Positions 18,353-31,441 of a stretch of DNA of 64,000 bases are shown here, one piece after another. Where the stretch lies: assembly GCA_944990035.1 (NCBI GenBank), contig CALYLX010000159.1, positions 186,001-250,000 on the forward strand, read 5' to 3'. The position numbers and the translations under genes are program-made. The notes beneath the pieces were generated by a model that made no database searches, was not told where the DNA came from, and saw nothing but the letters and a program-made list of their open reading frames with translations. This DNA comes from Clitopilus passeckerianus. Its lineage: Eukaryota > Basidiomycota > Agaricomycetes > Agaricales > Entolomataceae. How positions within the stretch are numbered: the first letter of the stretch is position 1; each line of letters begins with the position of its first letter.

Positions 18353-21300
18353 TCAGGTGAGTTTCTTCCTCTTTTTATACTCGGTGAGTATTTCCTTGGC
18401 ATTCTGCAGTTCCGACTCGGGCATCCATTTGTTGTCCGCTAATGGCCATCCCTTCCATTTTATGAGGTATCTGTGTTGTCCTTTTCCTTGTTTCTGATGG
18501 GCCACAATTGCTTCTATTTCGTATTCTTCTATTCCGTCGATTTTGTCAGGTGGCAGTTTAGAGAAGCTGGGTCTATGTGCTTTGGTGGAGATGTAACGGG
18601 TAAGAAGTGATGCGTGGATCACCGGGTGGATCTTCCATCGTCTTGGCAGGTCGAGTTTATAGGTCAGATGTCCTTTTACCTCAAGTATCTTGAAGGGTCC
18701 TTCTCGTTTGGGTGCTAGTTTCTTGGAGATGTTTCCTTGATTGAGATTTGTGGCTTCTAACCACACCTTTTCTCCGACTTTGAATGGGGTGAAGTGTCGT
18801 GTGATCTTCTCTGCCATGCGTTGTGCAGCAAGTGCATGTGCAGCGTTTGCTTCATCGCGTGCTAGCAGAAGTTCCTTGATCTGTTTGTCGACTGCGGGAA
18901 TTTTGCTAGTGGGAGCAACTGATGGGAGTGCAGGTGGTTCGTATCCCATCATTAGGTAGAATGGGGTTCGTTTGGTGACAGAGTGTGTTTGGCTGTTGTA
19001 GGAGAATTCTAGAGTGGTAATCCATTTGGACCAGGATTCGGGGTTCTGTGCACAGAAGATGCGGAGATAGGCATCAATCTCCTGATTGATCCTTTCTGTT
19101 GCACCATCGGTTTGTGGGTGGTAGGCGGTACTCATGTTGAGCTTGATTCCAAGGAGTCGTCCCATTTCTTGGAAAACTTTAGAGGCGAATTGAGGTCCTC
19201 TGTCTGAAATTCCTTTGTCGAGAAGTCCAAAACGGCGGTAGACGTTATCAATGTAGGCATTTGCAGTTCCTGTGGCGTCGATTTTCTTTGTGCAAGGGAT
19301 GAAAATTGCCCCCTTCGTAGCTCCATGGTCAACCACGGCCATAATGCTATCGAAACCATTACTCTCTGGGAGATCCGTGTGAAAATTGTACGTCACTAGC
19401 GAAAATGGCCTAGTGGTTTCGGATTTGATGGGCATTAATGGTGGAGCGGTGGGGTGGCGATTGATCTTCATTTGTTGGCACATTGCACAGCCCTGCACAA
19501 AGTTCTTGATGAACACTGACATCCCTGGCCACCAGTAGTCTTTTCGGACTTTCTCCAGTGTCCCAAATTATCCAGGGTGTCCTGCACTGGGTAGATCGTG
19601 ATAGCGTTGGACTATCTTCCTCCGGAGGTCTTCATCATCTGGTACCACACATTTGTCTTTGTAGTACAAGATGCCATCGTCAAATTTCCAATCTTCCAGG
19701 TTTGATCGGATTGGTGGGGGTCCGTCTTCTTTGGCGGTGTGAATGGCGTCAACAATTAGTTTGTCATTGACCATCTTGTGTACAATTTTGTCCTTTAGTT
19801 CAATGTCAATTGAGTGAAGGAAGAGTTTGTCGGGGAGGAGAATGATGTCTTTGTTGTCGGTGTTTTCGCCTGGGATATGGTCTGGTCATCGAGATAGTGC
19901 ATTGGATTGTATCATCTTTGCACCAGGGGTGTGTACAAGTTTGATGTTAAACTGGGATAGCATTAGATTCCATCTCGCTTGTCGTTGGTTCAACTTCCGG
20001 GCTTCTCGGAAGTATGTGAGGTTCTTGTGATCAGATAGAATTACGACTGGGTGTTTGACAGGGTCCATGGAGATCTTGTTTGGTTCAATGATGAACCCAA
20101 GGTATTCCACTCTTGTGGTGTCAAATTGGCATTTCTCTGCTTTGAGGTAGAAGACGTTGTCTTGTAGTCTTTGTAAGACTCTGCGTGTGCGTTCTCGGTG
20201 TTTTTCTGGATCATTGGAGAAGATGAGGATATCATCCATATAGATGATGACCCATCCTTCGTCTATCATGTCTCGGAAGAGGTGGTTCATCATTGCTTGG
20301 AAGGTACCAGGTGAGTTCATTAGTCCAAAGAACATCACCATTGGTTCAAATAACCCTCGGTTGGTCTTGAACGCTGCTTTCCATTGGTCGCCATCTTTGA
20401 TGCGGATGTTGTGATATCCCCATCGAATGTCGAGTTTGGTGAAGACAGTTGCTCCTTTCAGTTTATCAATGAGCTTGCTAGCCAGCGGTAAGGGGTAGGT
20501 GTTGGGTATAGTTCCTTCGTTGAGTCGTCGGTAGTCCTGGCATGGTCTCAGGGCTTCCGAGTCTTTCTTTGCAACGAAGAAGAACGGAGATGCTTGTGGG
20601 GAGTTGGATTCTCGGATGTATCCTTTGGCTAGATTTTCCTTGAGAAACTCGTCGAGTTTTTCTTGCTCTAAGGGGCTGAGTGGATAGACTTTGCAGTCTT
20701 TTGGCACGAAATCTGTCTTCAGATCTATGGCATGGTCCCAGGGTCGGCTTGGTGGAAATCGTTCAGATGCCGCTTTCTCAAAGACTTTTCTGTAGTCTTG
20801 AAGATAGTCGGGGATGATTTCATCAAGAGATTTCTTTGGTTCTTTATCTTCTCGCTTGTGTTCCAGAGCTTGTGAAATTGATGTTTTTGCACGTATCCAC
20901 ACCTGTTGTGTGTGGTGTCTGGTTGCTGGGTGGTGTGTTGTCACCGTCTGTTGTATCGTGGTCGTTGGCTTGATTGGTCCGTATACGAGGTAATCCTCTG
21001 TGTGTTCCTGCGTGAGTGGGGGTTCCTCTTTGGTGAATATTCCGACTGCCGGTTCGTTCTGGCAGTATGCGATGAGAAAGTCTTCATTGATCTCTTCTCC
21101 GTCTTCGACTATTCGGAAGTAGTCGCTGAGTCCTTCTGATTTTCCGGGATTCTCTTCGGAACAATCAGGCATTGGGGTAGGTGGTGTGTTTTCCTCTAGT
21201 AGTTGTTCTCGGATGGCTCTCATCCGCTTGATGTCTACTGCTCGCATCAGTGTTTGCGACAGTTGTTGGGTAATGCGTGATTCGTCGATTTCAAGTGTGC

Positions 21301-21731
21301 CGTGGCTCCACGATATGATTGGATCTACCCGCTTTAGCCAGGGTAGTCCAAAAATCAGGTGGTCTTTCCCGAGTCCAGTGACGAAACATCTTTCCTTGAT
21401 GATGGCTGTCCCTATCTTGGCAATGACCCAGGTAAAGTGGGTAATGGTTCCTTGTTTGTTTAGGGTGCCATCAACGTTTCGTGCTGTAATCGGTTGTCGG
21501 AGTGGGAGTGGCGGGAGGTGATGTGTCTTGGCAAAGACGGAGTCGATAAATGACCCTTGCGCTCCAGAGTCAATGAGAGCTTTTGTGCCGGCGATTGTTG
21601 TATTTCCATCTAGGGGGTCTTGTAGAGAGATTGGGATACGCATAGATTCAGCATAAAAATCAGTAGCTACAAGTACACTGGAAATATCAATCGGGCGAGG
21701 AAGTACTGACGTCGGCTTTGCAGTCTTCCTC
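18353..21731 (-). pseudogene. pol: gypsy-2 pol, deleted in RT/RNase H and with a stop
   Basis: Protease through RT reads from 21643 to about 20045 and then jumps straight to the late RNase H region (VILSDHKN). About 450 bp present in gypsy-3 (33140-33590) are absent. A TAA replaces Gln in the integrase zinc-binding domain (near 19567), and a base change or indel also breaks the region near 19885. The distal integrase and chromodomain (19522-18353) are open. Not functional. Confidence 0.85.
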
Positions 21732-21732
21732 T

Positions 21733-21956
21733 TTAAAAACCCTCAACCTCTGCTTTGGTGTAGAATTCAGCGGCTTCTTCTTGGGGCATGTCAGCTAGGA
21801 CTGCTCTGACATATTTGATCAACTCGGCTCCCTTCTCAGGTTTCTTGTGGAAACGGCTGTTGTTGTTGTTGTTAGGATAGGTCTTTCCAAAGTTCTTTCT
21901 TTGAAGACACTGTTGGATCGTGTGACCCTTCTTGGAGCAATAGTAGCACAAGTTGT
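21733..21956 (-). pseudogene. gag: gypsy-2 gag, 3' fragment
   Basis: Codes for the CCHC knuckle (CYYCSKKGHTIQQC) and the gag C-terminus, ending at TAA 21733-21735 with the slippery G GGT TTT at 21736-21742. Its 5' side is replaced by the Copia-B LTR at 21957. Confidence 0.85.
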
Positions 21957-22370
21957 TGTCGAACAGGCACACCCCCGGCGAGGGGAGGTGCAGTAAGGCT
22001 ACTAACCTGGGGTAGAGTAGAGTGAGGCTGTGAGAGCGAACTAGAGAGAAAAGAAGTGTAACTCCTTGTTGTATTGAGGTAAACTACTGCTAGTATTTAT
22101 ACAAAAGGATAGAGTGCACAGACCATGTATATGTAAGCATATCTAGAATGTTCTGTGCTAAATATAGTATGGAATACACAAGGAATGACGAAGAATGAGT
22201 CATATGTGAGTCATGATGATGTCATTGTGGAGCGGAATGTGCTAGAAGTATTTGTAATGCTCCACGTGTGTATGTCATGATAATGATGCAATCAAGTAAT
22301 GTGATTTGTAGTCATGTGGTGTCACGTGACTGTTCATGTGACAAAGATGTGAGACGCGTCAAGTTCAACA
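21957..22370 (-). repeat. Copia-B 3' LTR
   Basis: Plus-strand ends TGTCGAAC and TTCAACA. Preceded in element sense by the polypurine run GAGGGGGTGTG. Contains CACGTG palindromes. Confidence 0.9.
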
Positions 22371-22390
22371 CACCCCCTCGCTAAGAACAA

Positions 22391-24662
22391 CTAGGTAGTT
22401 TTCTGAGCGGATGACTTGGACGAGTAGAACTCAAGTCCCAATTGGCTTCGGAATTTTCCGAATTTGACATGTCCCAGATTCTTGGTGAACATATCTGCCG
22501 GGTTTTGTTCTCCTGGTATGAACTCAACATTGACGATGCCATTTTCAATGCATTCACGAATATAGTGATAGCGGATGTCAATGTGTTTCGTTCGTTTTTC
22601 CTGAACAGGGTTTGATGCAATGAATAACGACCCTTGGTTGTCACCAGCGATAGGTGTCATATCATATTCAATCCCGATCTTGGAAAGGAGAGATTGAAGC
22701 CATGTGACTTGTCGACATGTGTCAGACAAGGCCATGTATTCGGCTTCAGTAGACGAGAGTGCAATTGTTTTTTGTGCACGTGATTGCCAACAGATGATAC
22801 CATCAGCAAGTTTCATGAAAAATCCGGATACGGATCGGCGGGTATTCTCATCAGATGCCCAATTACTGTCTGTAAATGCTACTAAACCTTTATTGGATGC
22901 ACCGTTGTAAACGAGCGCATATTCTTGAGTTCCAATAAGGTATCGTAGAATATATTTAGCCTTATCAAGATGTTCCTTGGAAGGATTAGCAGAGAACTGC
23001 GACAACTTGATTACAGTGTAAGCGATGTCTGGTCGGGTGCCCAGCATCAGATACAGTAGTGATCCGATTACGGATTGAAGCTGTGAACGAAGTTGTGGGT
23101 CTGGAGCCTGAGCATTAGCCTTGGGCTTCCAACCAGTTGGTAGCGGTGTCAGAGCAGGTTTAGCATTAGTCATTCCAAAACGCTGTAGGACCTTTTTGAG
23201 ATATGGCACCTGATCAAGTTTGATCGTGTTACCAGTCCGAGAAATTCTCATGCGTAGGAATTCCTTAGCTTCTCCAAGGTCACGACACTCCCACTTCTTT
23301 ATAAATTCGGATTTTTTCTTCAGAACAAGGTTCCGATCTGATCCGAAGAACAGGGCGTCATCAACATAGACAACGGCAATGACTATCTTGCCATCATTGG
23401 TTCGGTAAACGAACACGCCGGCATCAGAGATAGTGCGTTTAAAGCCAAGTGCTTCCATTGACTTTGACATTTCTCGCCACCACGAGAGTGATGCTTGCTT
23501 AAGCCCATATAGAGCTCTTTTGAGACGCAAGACTTTGTGTTCTTGGCCTTTGACAGTGAAGCCTTCAGGTTGTGACATATAGATTTCCTCATCGAGTAGT
23601 CCATACAAGAAAGCGGATTTGACATCAACACCTTCTATGTGCCAGCCTTCTAACGCTGCAAGGACAAATAATAGGCGCACAGTCTCAAATTGTACAACTG
23701 GGAAAAAGATCTCATCAAAATCTATACCCTCGATCTGTGAGAAACCTTTGGCAACGAGTCTAGCCTTTTTCCGACCATCCGTTTTGATGTCGAAGACCCA
23801 GCGGTTTTTAACCACTTTGCGGCCTTTAGGCAAATCAACAAGTTCAAAAATGTCACGTTCTCGGGGTGCCTCTAACTCCAATTGTGCCGCTTTCATCCAT
23901 TCCTGTTGCTCCGCTTTTGGCAGTTGAGCAATATCACGAAATTGCATTTCGCGAATGTTTGATGGAAGACGGTTCTTTCCATCAGATAGAAGTGCATGAT
24001 CCGGTGGTGTTGCATTCTCATCAGATGACATAGTCATGTATGAGCCTGATGGAGCAAGTATTGGATCAGAGGCTCTCCTCCATCTTTGCACGCATTGTGC
24101 AACCAGGCGAGATCAACGTCCATCTGATCTTCATCATTAGGTTGTTGATTCTTTGGATGATTATCCGGGGATGTATCCATGTTATCGCCTGTCTCTCCTT
24201 GATCTACGGTATTGCTTGGAGGTTGTTCGCTAGTAACCGGTGCATCTGGCCTAGTTGAAGTCGTTTGAGAAGATGATTGATTGCTCTTTCTCTTTGGCTT
24301 CAGTAGGTTTGGTGCGTACAGCCGGTGTTCATTTGGAATGCCTACAGTGCATTTCCATTTTCGCTCCGATGCAATAGTTTCCTTCAATATTTCAGAAGGT
24401 AACCGGTCTTCGCTGTAGATGTTACCCGGTCTTCGAGTAACGTTCCTCACACGTGTACCTCGACGTGGCTCAGTGGTGTTCGAAGAATCACCTCGGCTAT
24501 TCTGAGGGTCAAAGTTGTTCCGTGATGGAATTGTGTGAGGTGGAGTCCATGTGTCCGGATTAGGATCACTTGGAGCATCCTCTTCCGTCGGGTTAAGTCT
24601 GTAGGACTGTTTACCCTTATCCTTGCTTGATAAGCGCGGAGAGGAAGGTGGAGAGGGAGAAG
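22391..24662 (-). pseudogene. pol: Copia-B pol, 3' part: linker, reverse transcriptase, RNase H
   Basis: From the insertion point at 24662 a Pro/Ser/Asp-rich linker leads (with a frame change near 24035-24090) into the copia RT: ARLVAKGFSQIEGIDFDE, YVDDALFFGSDRN, then RNase H with FTDSNWASDENTRRSVSG and ALSSTEAEYMAL, ending at 22391. The frame change makes it non-functional unless it is a sequence error. Confidence 0.85.
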
Positions 24663-25034
24663 TGTCGAGCAAGCATGCCTTCCAGCGAGGGAAGTTGCGG
24701 ACGACCCTTACCTTGAGCTAGGTGTGGGCTTGTGAGGTGAGAGCGAACTATGTAATAAGACTGGGTAAGTCTCCAATGTATTGAGGTGAAGTACATAGGT
24801 TTATATACATAAGGAGAGCGTGCACAGACCATGTATATGTAAGCATATCTAGAATGTTCTGTGCTAAATATAGTACGGAAGTGACACGGAATGAGTCATA
24901 TGTAGTCATGAAGTGTCACGTGAGTTGCCATGAGGCGTATTCGTAAGAAGACATCATAATGGTGCAATATGGCGCAATACTAATCATGTGATGTCACGTG
25001 ATTAGTCACGTGAGTGGTACGCGTCAATTCAACA
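24663..25034 (-). repeat. Copia-A 3' LTR
   Basis: TGTCGAGC to TTCAACA on the plus strand. In element sense it has three CACGTG boxes in U3 and TGTATATAAACC as TATA. The polypurine-like GAGGGGGTGTG lies just upstream in element sense. Confidence 0.9.
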
Positions 25035-25052
25035 CACCCCCTCAAAGACCAC

Positions 25053-28000
25053 CTATTGTGTGTCTTTGTCCTTAGACGAGTAAAACTCAAGTCCAAGTTG
25101 CGATCTGAACTGCATAAATTTGACACGTTCCAAATTCTTGGTCAGCATGTCAGCAGTGTTCTCGCTTCCAGGTACAAAGTATAACTCTATGACACCGTTT
25201 TCAACACATTCGCGGGCGTAGTGATAGCGAATATCAATGTGTTTAGTCCGGCGTTCCTGGACAGGATTTGATCCGATAAAGATCGATCCCTGATTATCAC
25301 CGATAACCATAGTTGGTTCAGTTTCAGGTAGACCTATTTCGGAAAGAAGTGACCGAAGCCAAGTGACTTGTCGACAAGTATCTGACAAAGCCATGTACTC
25401 AGCTTCTGTCGATGATAGCGCAATTGTCTTCTGCGCTTTTGACGTCCAACAGATTAAGCCATTGGCAAGTTTCATAATATATCCGGAGGTTGAGCGACGT
25501 GTGATTTCGTCTGATGCCCAATCAGAATCTGTATATGCATGCAATCCACCATTACTATCTCCGTCGTAGACAAGTGAGTAGTTGGGGAAGGTAGCTAAGT
25601 ACCTTAGCACATGTTTGGCCTTTTCGAGATGCTCTTTGCTTGGGTTTGCAGAGAACTGCGATAGTTTGATTACCGCAAAAGCAATATCGGGCCGTGTGCC
25701 TAGCATGAGATATAACAGAGATCCGATCACGGATTGAAACTCTGATTTGATCGTAGGATTGAGAGATTCGGTGTTGACTTTAGGTTTCCAGCCAGATGGC
25801 AGTGGAGTATAAGTGGTTTTAGCATTAGTCATTCCATAACGTTGCAGCACCTTTTGGAGGTAGGGGACTTGATCAAGTTTAATTTTAGACTTGTCCCGTG
25901 TGATGCGCATGCGTAGGAATTCCTTAGCTTCACCAAGGTCTCGACATTCCCATTTCTTCATGAATTCGGATTTCATCTTTAAGACAAGGTTCCGATCAGA
26001 CCCCATGAACATTGCATCATCGACATATACAATGGCTATAACAATTTTGCCATCTTTGGTATGGTGTACAAATACACCTGCGTCGGATGTTGTTCGTTTG
26101 AAACCCAATGCTTCCATGGATTTCGTCATCTCTTTCCACCAAGAGAGACTAGCTTGTTTAAGACCATATAGTGCCCGTTTAAGTCGATAGACCATATTTG
26201 GGTGGCTTTTGGATTTAAATCCTTCTGGTTGCTCCATATAGATTTCTTCTTCGAGTTTTCCATATAGAAAGGCAGTTTTCACATCAACACCTTGAATGTG
26301 CCATCCTTCTAATGCGGCTAGCGCAAATAAGGTCCGGACGGTTTCAAAGCGTACGACTGGGGAAAAAATCTCATCGAAATCTATGCCCTCAATCTGTGAG
26401 AAGCCTTTGGCAACAAGCCTAGCCTTTTTGCGACCATCAGATTTGATGTCAAATACCCAGCGGTTTTTGACAATCTTTCGGCCTTTAGGTGGATCAACTA
26501 GCTCATACACGTCACGTTCACGGAGCGCCTCAAGCTCCTGTTGACATGCATTATGCCATTCCTTTTGCTCCGCTTTTGGCAGTCGAGCAATATCGCGGAA
26601 TTGCATTTCGCGAATGTTGGGTAGTCTAGGTGTAGAACTATCCGATAGAAGTGCGTGGAGATACGGTGGAGTATACTCATCAGCTGGCATAGCCAGGTCT
26701 GCCTGATGGAGTAAATATTGTATCAATGGCACACCCCCTTCCTTGCACAATTTCTGTGCCCAAGCAAGATCAGCATCAGTATCTTCACGAGGCCATTTAG
26801 GTGGATGTGGCAACTGTTGTTCAGGCACAACGCCTTGCATGCGATCCTCAACCTGGTCTCCTGATGGTTGATCGTCATCATTCTCTGGCTGTTCGCTAGT
26901 ATTGGAGGTTATGATCCCTTCCATCGTGTCGGTAGGCTGGAATTGTGCCTCACGTTGGTCATAATCGGGCCGTGGTATCCGTCTGGCGCGCCCAGGCATC
27001 TCTCCTACGGTCTTTTTCCAATATCTGTCCATGAGAATGTCCCTTTGTATTTCGGAGGGAAGACGATTTACTCCATATACATTGCCAGGTTTCCTGGTAA
27101 TGGTACGTATCCTTTGGGGATAGCGGCGCAATGGTATGCCACGAGGCAATTGCGGGCCGGTATTATTTTCAAATTGAGCGCGATCGGGAAGTGACCGCCA
27201 ATTTTCCACGTCAACTCGACGAAGTCGGAATTTCGATGGATCAATTTGATATGATTCTTGTCCTTGATTGGACTGATCATTAGGATACGCGGAACTCTGA
27301 TCTGCTGGTGTTGGGTCATCAGCATAGAAGTCATTGAAGTCTTCCTCAGGTTCCTCTTCCACATTAGGCGCTTTGCCTTTACCCTTGTCCGATTTAGGCT
27401 TCAGAGTGGAAGGTGGAGAAGGAGAAGGGGTCCGGTTGTGATCAGAAGCATGATCATCTTGACGATGATTTGGTGGTGTAGAACCATCATTATCATCATC
27501 ACCAGATTCCGAAGGAATTTGTTGATCTGGAACATAATGTTCCGGGTCTTGCATCATAGGTTTATCACCTACACGTGTGATGCCACGATTCTTGTGTTCA
27601 GGACACTTTGGGAATAGTGTTTCGTCAAATAGTGCTGTCGTTCCAACAAATATTGTGTTGTTGTGAAGTCGCATGAATTTGTGTGCCTTCATACCTGGTT
27701 CTGTACCAAGGTACAACATGAGTTCCGATTTCGGAGCAAGTTTGTTGGCTCGTTTGTCCTCAGGGAGGTAAACGTAAGCACCACAACCAAATACACGGAG
27801 GTGAGAAATGTCTGGTTTCTCTTTATAGATAACCTCGTGGGGTGTTTTCCAATCGATTCTTCGAATTGGAGTTCGGTTGTATAGATGAGCACTATGTGCC
27901 ACAGAAAATTCCCACCACATGTTAGGCAGGCACGCATCGTGATGCATAGCCATAGCTTTATCCATGATTGTGCGGTTAAAGCGCTCTGCACGGCCATTTT

Positions 28001-30016
28001 GTTGAGGCGTGTGCGGTGCACTCTTGTGAATCTGAATGCCACGTTGTCTCAGTGCATTCTCAAACTTGGTGAATTCACCCCCTCCATCAATACGCCAAGT
28101 TTTGATCTTAGCTCCGAATTGGGTATTAACCATGGCAGAAAAGTCTTCCATAGCCTTGACAGCTTCTGATTTTTTACGTAGGAACGTCACCCATCCGTGG
28201 GAGGAGTTATCATCCAAGAAGGAGATAAAGTATTTGTATTTGTGATATGACATCACAGGGAATTCCTTGAGATCAGAATGAATCATCTCGAAAGGTTCCT
28301 TTGCACGAGATTCAGATGGCAGGAAAGACTTTGAAGGCATTTTCCCTTGTGCACATCCTTGGCAAATCGGATTCTCTTTTGGGAATTCGATGTTCTGCGG
28401 TCCTTTCCGCGTATGTACTTGACTACGGCGTAAAACCTCCTTAGACGGATGTCCGAGGCGTTTATGCCACAAGTCGTACGTGGCTGCAAACACGCATGAT
28501 GCAGCGACCATCTCCTTTGCAGAAGTGATCTTGGTATCTAACCAATAAAGGTTATCACCAGGAATGTGTGGTTTACACACTATCTCTGCACGATTCTTAT
28601 TTCGAGAATAGAATGTCATCGTGGAAGATGAAGCCCTAAGAAGGAGTTTCTCCTTCTGTAAGAATTCTCCCATAGCGAGTAATCGCGTGGAGAGCTCAGG
28701 GAAGTAATAGACTGGAAATAGACGTGTAGTCACTTCAACAGTCTTGTCGGTTCCGGGTCTCACAAATGAATGATCGATGAACACAGTTCCTCGACCCCTT
28801 ATGGAAACTTGACCGCTTGCGGTTATAACATTTCCAAAGTCACCTTCTTCGTAGTCGGTGAAGTCATTGAGATTATTCGTAAAATGATACGAAGCACCGG
28901 AATCCATGATCCATGATGCGGATCCGTCATCTGGTCTCTTTCCCTTACACTTGTTGCAGTTAATTGCATGATTCATAAATTTTTGTGACGAGTTAGTCAC
29001 AGATCCTAGTGCTGGCATACATGTCATAGTAGAAGTGGGGGTATCCCCGAATGCATATGTATCGTGTATAGTAAAGTCCGTAGAGTTCGTGCGTGGAATT
29101 AATCGTCGCCGAAGAGCTCGCTGGAACTTTCTATCAGCATTTGATCTTGAATCAAACGTGCAAGGTACTTGCCTGTCAAGAGGACCGGTTTGGTCATTGG
29201 CGGCCATCTCCGCATCCCAATCCATCTCCATGTGACCATCTTGACGCTGATCTTCCTGATCCGATTCTCCGCCGAGAGATATTTCGTCGTCGTCGCAACG
29301 TGTACGTTTAGTAGGGCGGGGAGAAGGGGGAAGATCAACAACTTCCTCAGTCTGCGCAGATGATGTGGGAGTTTCCTCCGAAGTAGAAGACTGCGCTACA
29401 GTCTTCTTGGCGCGTGTACGAGGGTCATTGGTCTTGCCACATGTATGCTTGACTGGTCCTTCGACCTCTGGATTAGTCCAGCAGCCACACCTAAGTTGGC
29501 AAGTCAGCTCCGCAATTCGCTTGGCATGATCGGGATGATCGCACGTGTTATTATCACATTCAAGCAGATGCGGCCATGGGCATCCAGCCTTAAGAGTCGC
29601 AGCATAGTCCTTTTGGACACCGTCAATGATGGGTCTGCTGTCCCATTTCCCTGGGAGAGCACCTACATCAATGTTGTAGTCGTGGATACCGCAGGCACGA
29701 AGGAGTTCTCGATCAGAGAATGATTGCTCCTTGTGGAACATTGCCATCAAGGGGCGAAGGTAGCGGGGCTCAACAGGCATGGACATGCGTTCCAAGAAAA
29801 CCTTGGCTTGCATGTAGCGTGGATCCTGTTGATCGCCAGATTGGCCTGGGCCAGTCCACGATGCAGGGGTGGAGATGCGCTCAGAGAGCGTGACTCCAAG
29901 ACGGTTGATAAGTGCGACCTTAGCGGTCGTGGGGGCAGGAGGTGGAGGTGGAGTAACCGGTGGAGCCACCATTGCCATGGAGGCAAAAACGGTGGCTGCC
30001 TCAGCCTGATGGGCGT
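25053..30016 (-). CDS. pol: Copia-A gag-pol, main part (protease, integrase, RT, RNase H)
   Basis: Open without a stop for more than 1,640 codons to 25053. Order: end of gag with a Cys/His-rich stretch, aspartic protease WIMDSGASYHF (about residue 358 counted from 29978), integrase with HKRLGHPS and CQGCAQGK, HSDLKEFP, DGGGEF (about 633) and NGRAERFN, RT ARLVAKGFSQIEG and YVDDAMFMGS (about 1318), RNase H YTDSDWASDE (about 1488) and ALSSTEAEYMAL. The 5' end continues beyond 30016 into the gag pieces at 37276 and 38294, separated only by the gypsy insertions. The coding sequence is intact apart from them. Confidence 0.9.
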
Positions 30017-30501
30017 TGTTAAGGCAGAGCCTAACAACTTAGGTAATACTGTTTACGCTCGATGTCTTTGATAAACAAAGACAGAGATTTGTCAGCAGCT
30101 GCGGCTGTACTGACGACCTGGTGAGATTGACGAAGCAAGGGACTTAAAGGCGAAGTAGAGAACTAAGCAGTTAGGTAGATTGCCTAGGTCAAGCTGAGGA
30201 GCCTTGACCAAATGGTACAGGTTTATATACCTATCTAGTAGTTCTAAATATAGCACATGCGCAGCATGCTGAGTAAGTAATGAGTCATGCGCAGCATGAT
30301 GAGTAAGTACATGAGTCAGTATGACTCAATGCGAGTCAGAAAGAGTCAGATAAGGTATAAGTCTCTCACGATCGTGAGAGATGCGGAGTAAGCATGGAAA
30401 AAGATGAAAAATGCGCAGTGATGCGCAGCATATGTGAGTAATCGTGCATAGGTAAGCGGGCCGGGGTATGTAAGGAGAAACATGTAAGCAAAATCATAAC
30501 A
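30017..30501 (-). repeat. gypsy-3 3' LTR
   Basis: 485 bp, plus-strand TGTTAAGG to CATAACA, same family as 4040-4524. Next to it internally is CGAGGGTAA (polypurine end, minus strand). Confidence 0.95.
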
Positions 30502-30532
30502 TTACCCTCGCTATCGTTGAAGTCTCCTGACT

Positions 30533-31403
30533 TCAATTCCTTCCTTTACCCCAGAAGTGACGGTCTATGCCCTTGTGGTAGCGTTGTGGGCAGCTAACCG
30601 GGTAATGGCCTGGGCCACGATGATGGCACAGACGACACACAAAACGAAAGCAATGACACTGTCGGTGTCTGCCTCCACAAATGTAGCATCTGAACCATCT
30701 GGGTGGTGGTGGTCTGTTGGCAAGGTATCCGGTGCGCGGCGCCTTCTGGGACGATACTGTCGAGGGGGAAGGTTCACCAGCGTTGGTGAGTCGGACTCTG
30801 GTGGGCTTTCGAATGCGGAGAGGTATGGCGTTGGAGGGTTTGCCATTGGGATTGATGTTTTCCTTGTTGTCGTTCTGTTCTTTTTTGACGAAGGGGTTAT
30901 GTTTTATTTTTTGCGGCGGTGTGTAAATTGGTGACGGGAGGAAATGCTCGTAGGGTTCCGCAAACTTGACGTGCAGTGAGGATCGTGACTTCCTCTTCTT
31001 GACTTTCCTCAGGCCCCCAGGGATTGGAGGCAAGGGTTTCGAAGTCTGTCTCCTCTGGGTTGTTGAACCAGTTTTGTCGTTCGGGGAAGAATTCGTCGAG
31101 GAAAGCTGTTCCTCCAATAGCAAAGAAGAGGTCTGTGAGGGTCTCCTCCGTTTCTCGATCAACTTTGTCCAAAAGTTGATCAAGATCGTCAGTGGTTTTC
31201 GCAAATTGGTGGCGCAGACGAGCCACTTCGTTGCGAGTTTCGGTTCGTCGGTTTTGGTAAAGGGTTCCTTGTTCTCCCACAGCGGTGAGAGGGTTGTCGT
31301 TGCTGCTCCAGGCAGTATGCGTACGGAGCGCCGTAATAGCGGTATCGGATTTGAAGGTGTTGCGGATGATGGTGCGGTCGTAGGAAGAGGCATTTTGAGA
31401 CAT
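30533..31403 (-). pseudogene. gypsy-3 ORF3 (one-base T-run insertion)
   Basis: Same protein as 9907-10776. The run near 30903-30912 has one T more than in the other copies (plus strand TATTTTTTGC against TATTTTTGC), truncating the first frame after about 168 codons; the zinc-knuckle end continues in another frame. A homopolymer error in the sequence is a plausible explanation. Confidence 0.75.
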
Positions 31404-31441
31404 TGTTATATAGTGGATGTGAGTGGGTTTGCTATGTGGTG

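Larger units (their letters stand above)
16932..21956 (-). mobile_element. gypsy-2: 5'-truncated, internally deleted chromovirus
   Basis: Contains the 3' LTR (16932-17416), ORF3, a broken pol and the last part of gag. At 21957 the gag zinc-knuckle region is cut by the Copia-B LTR; the rest of gag and the 5' LTR are not found on the far side of Copia-B. Left flank is GGATG. Confidence 0.9.
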
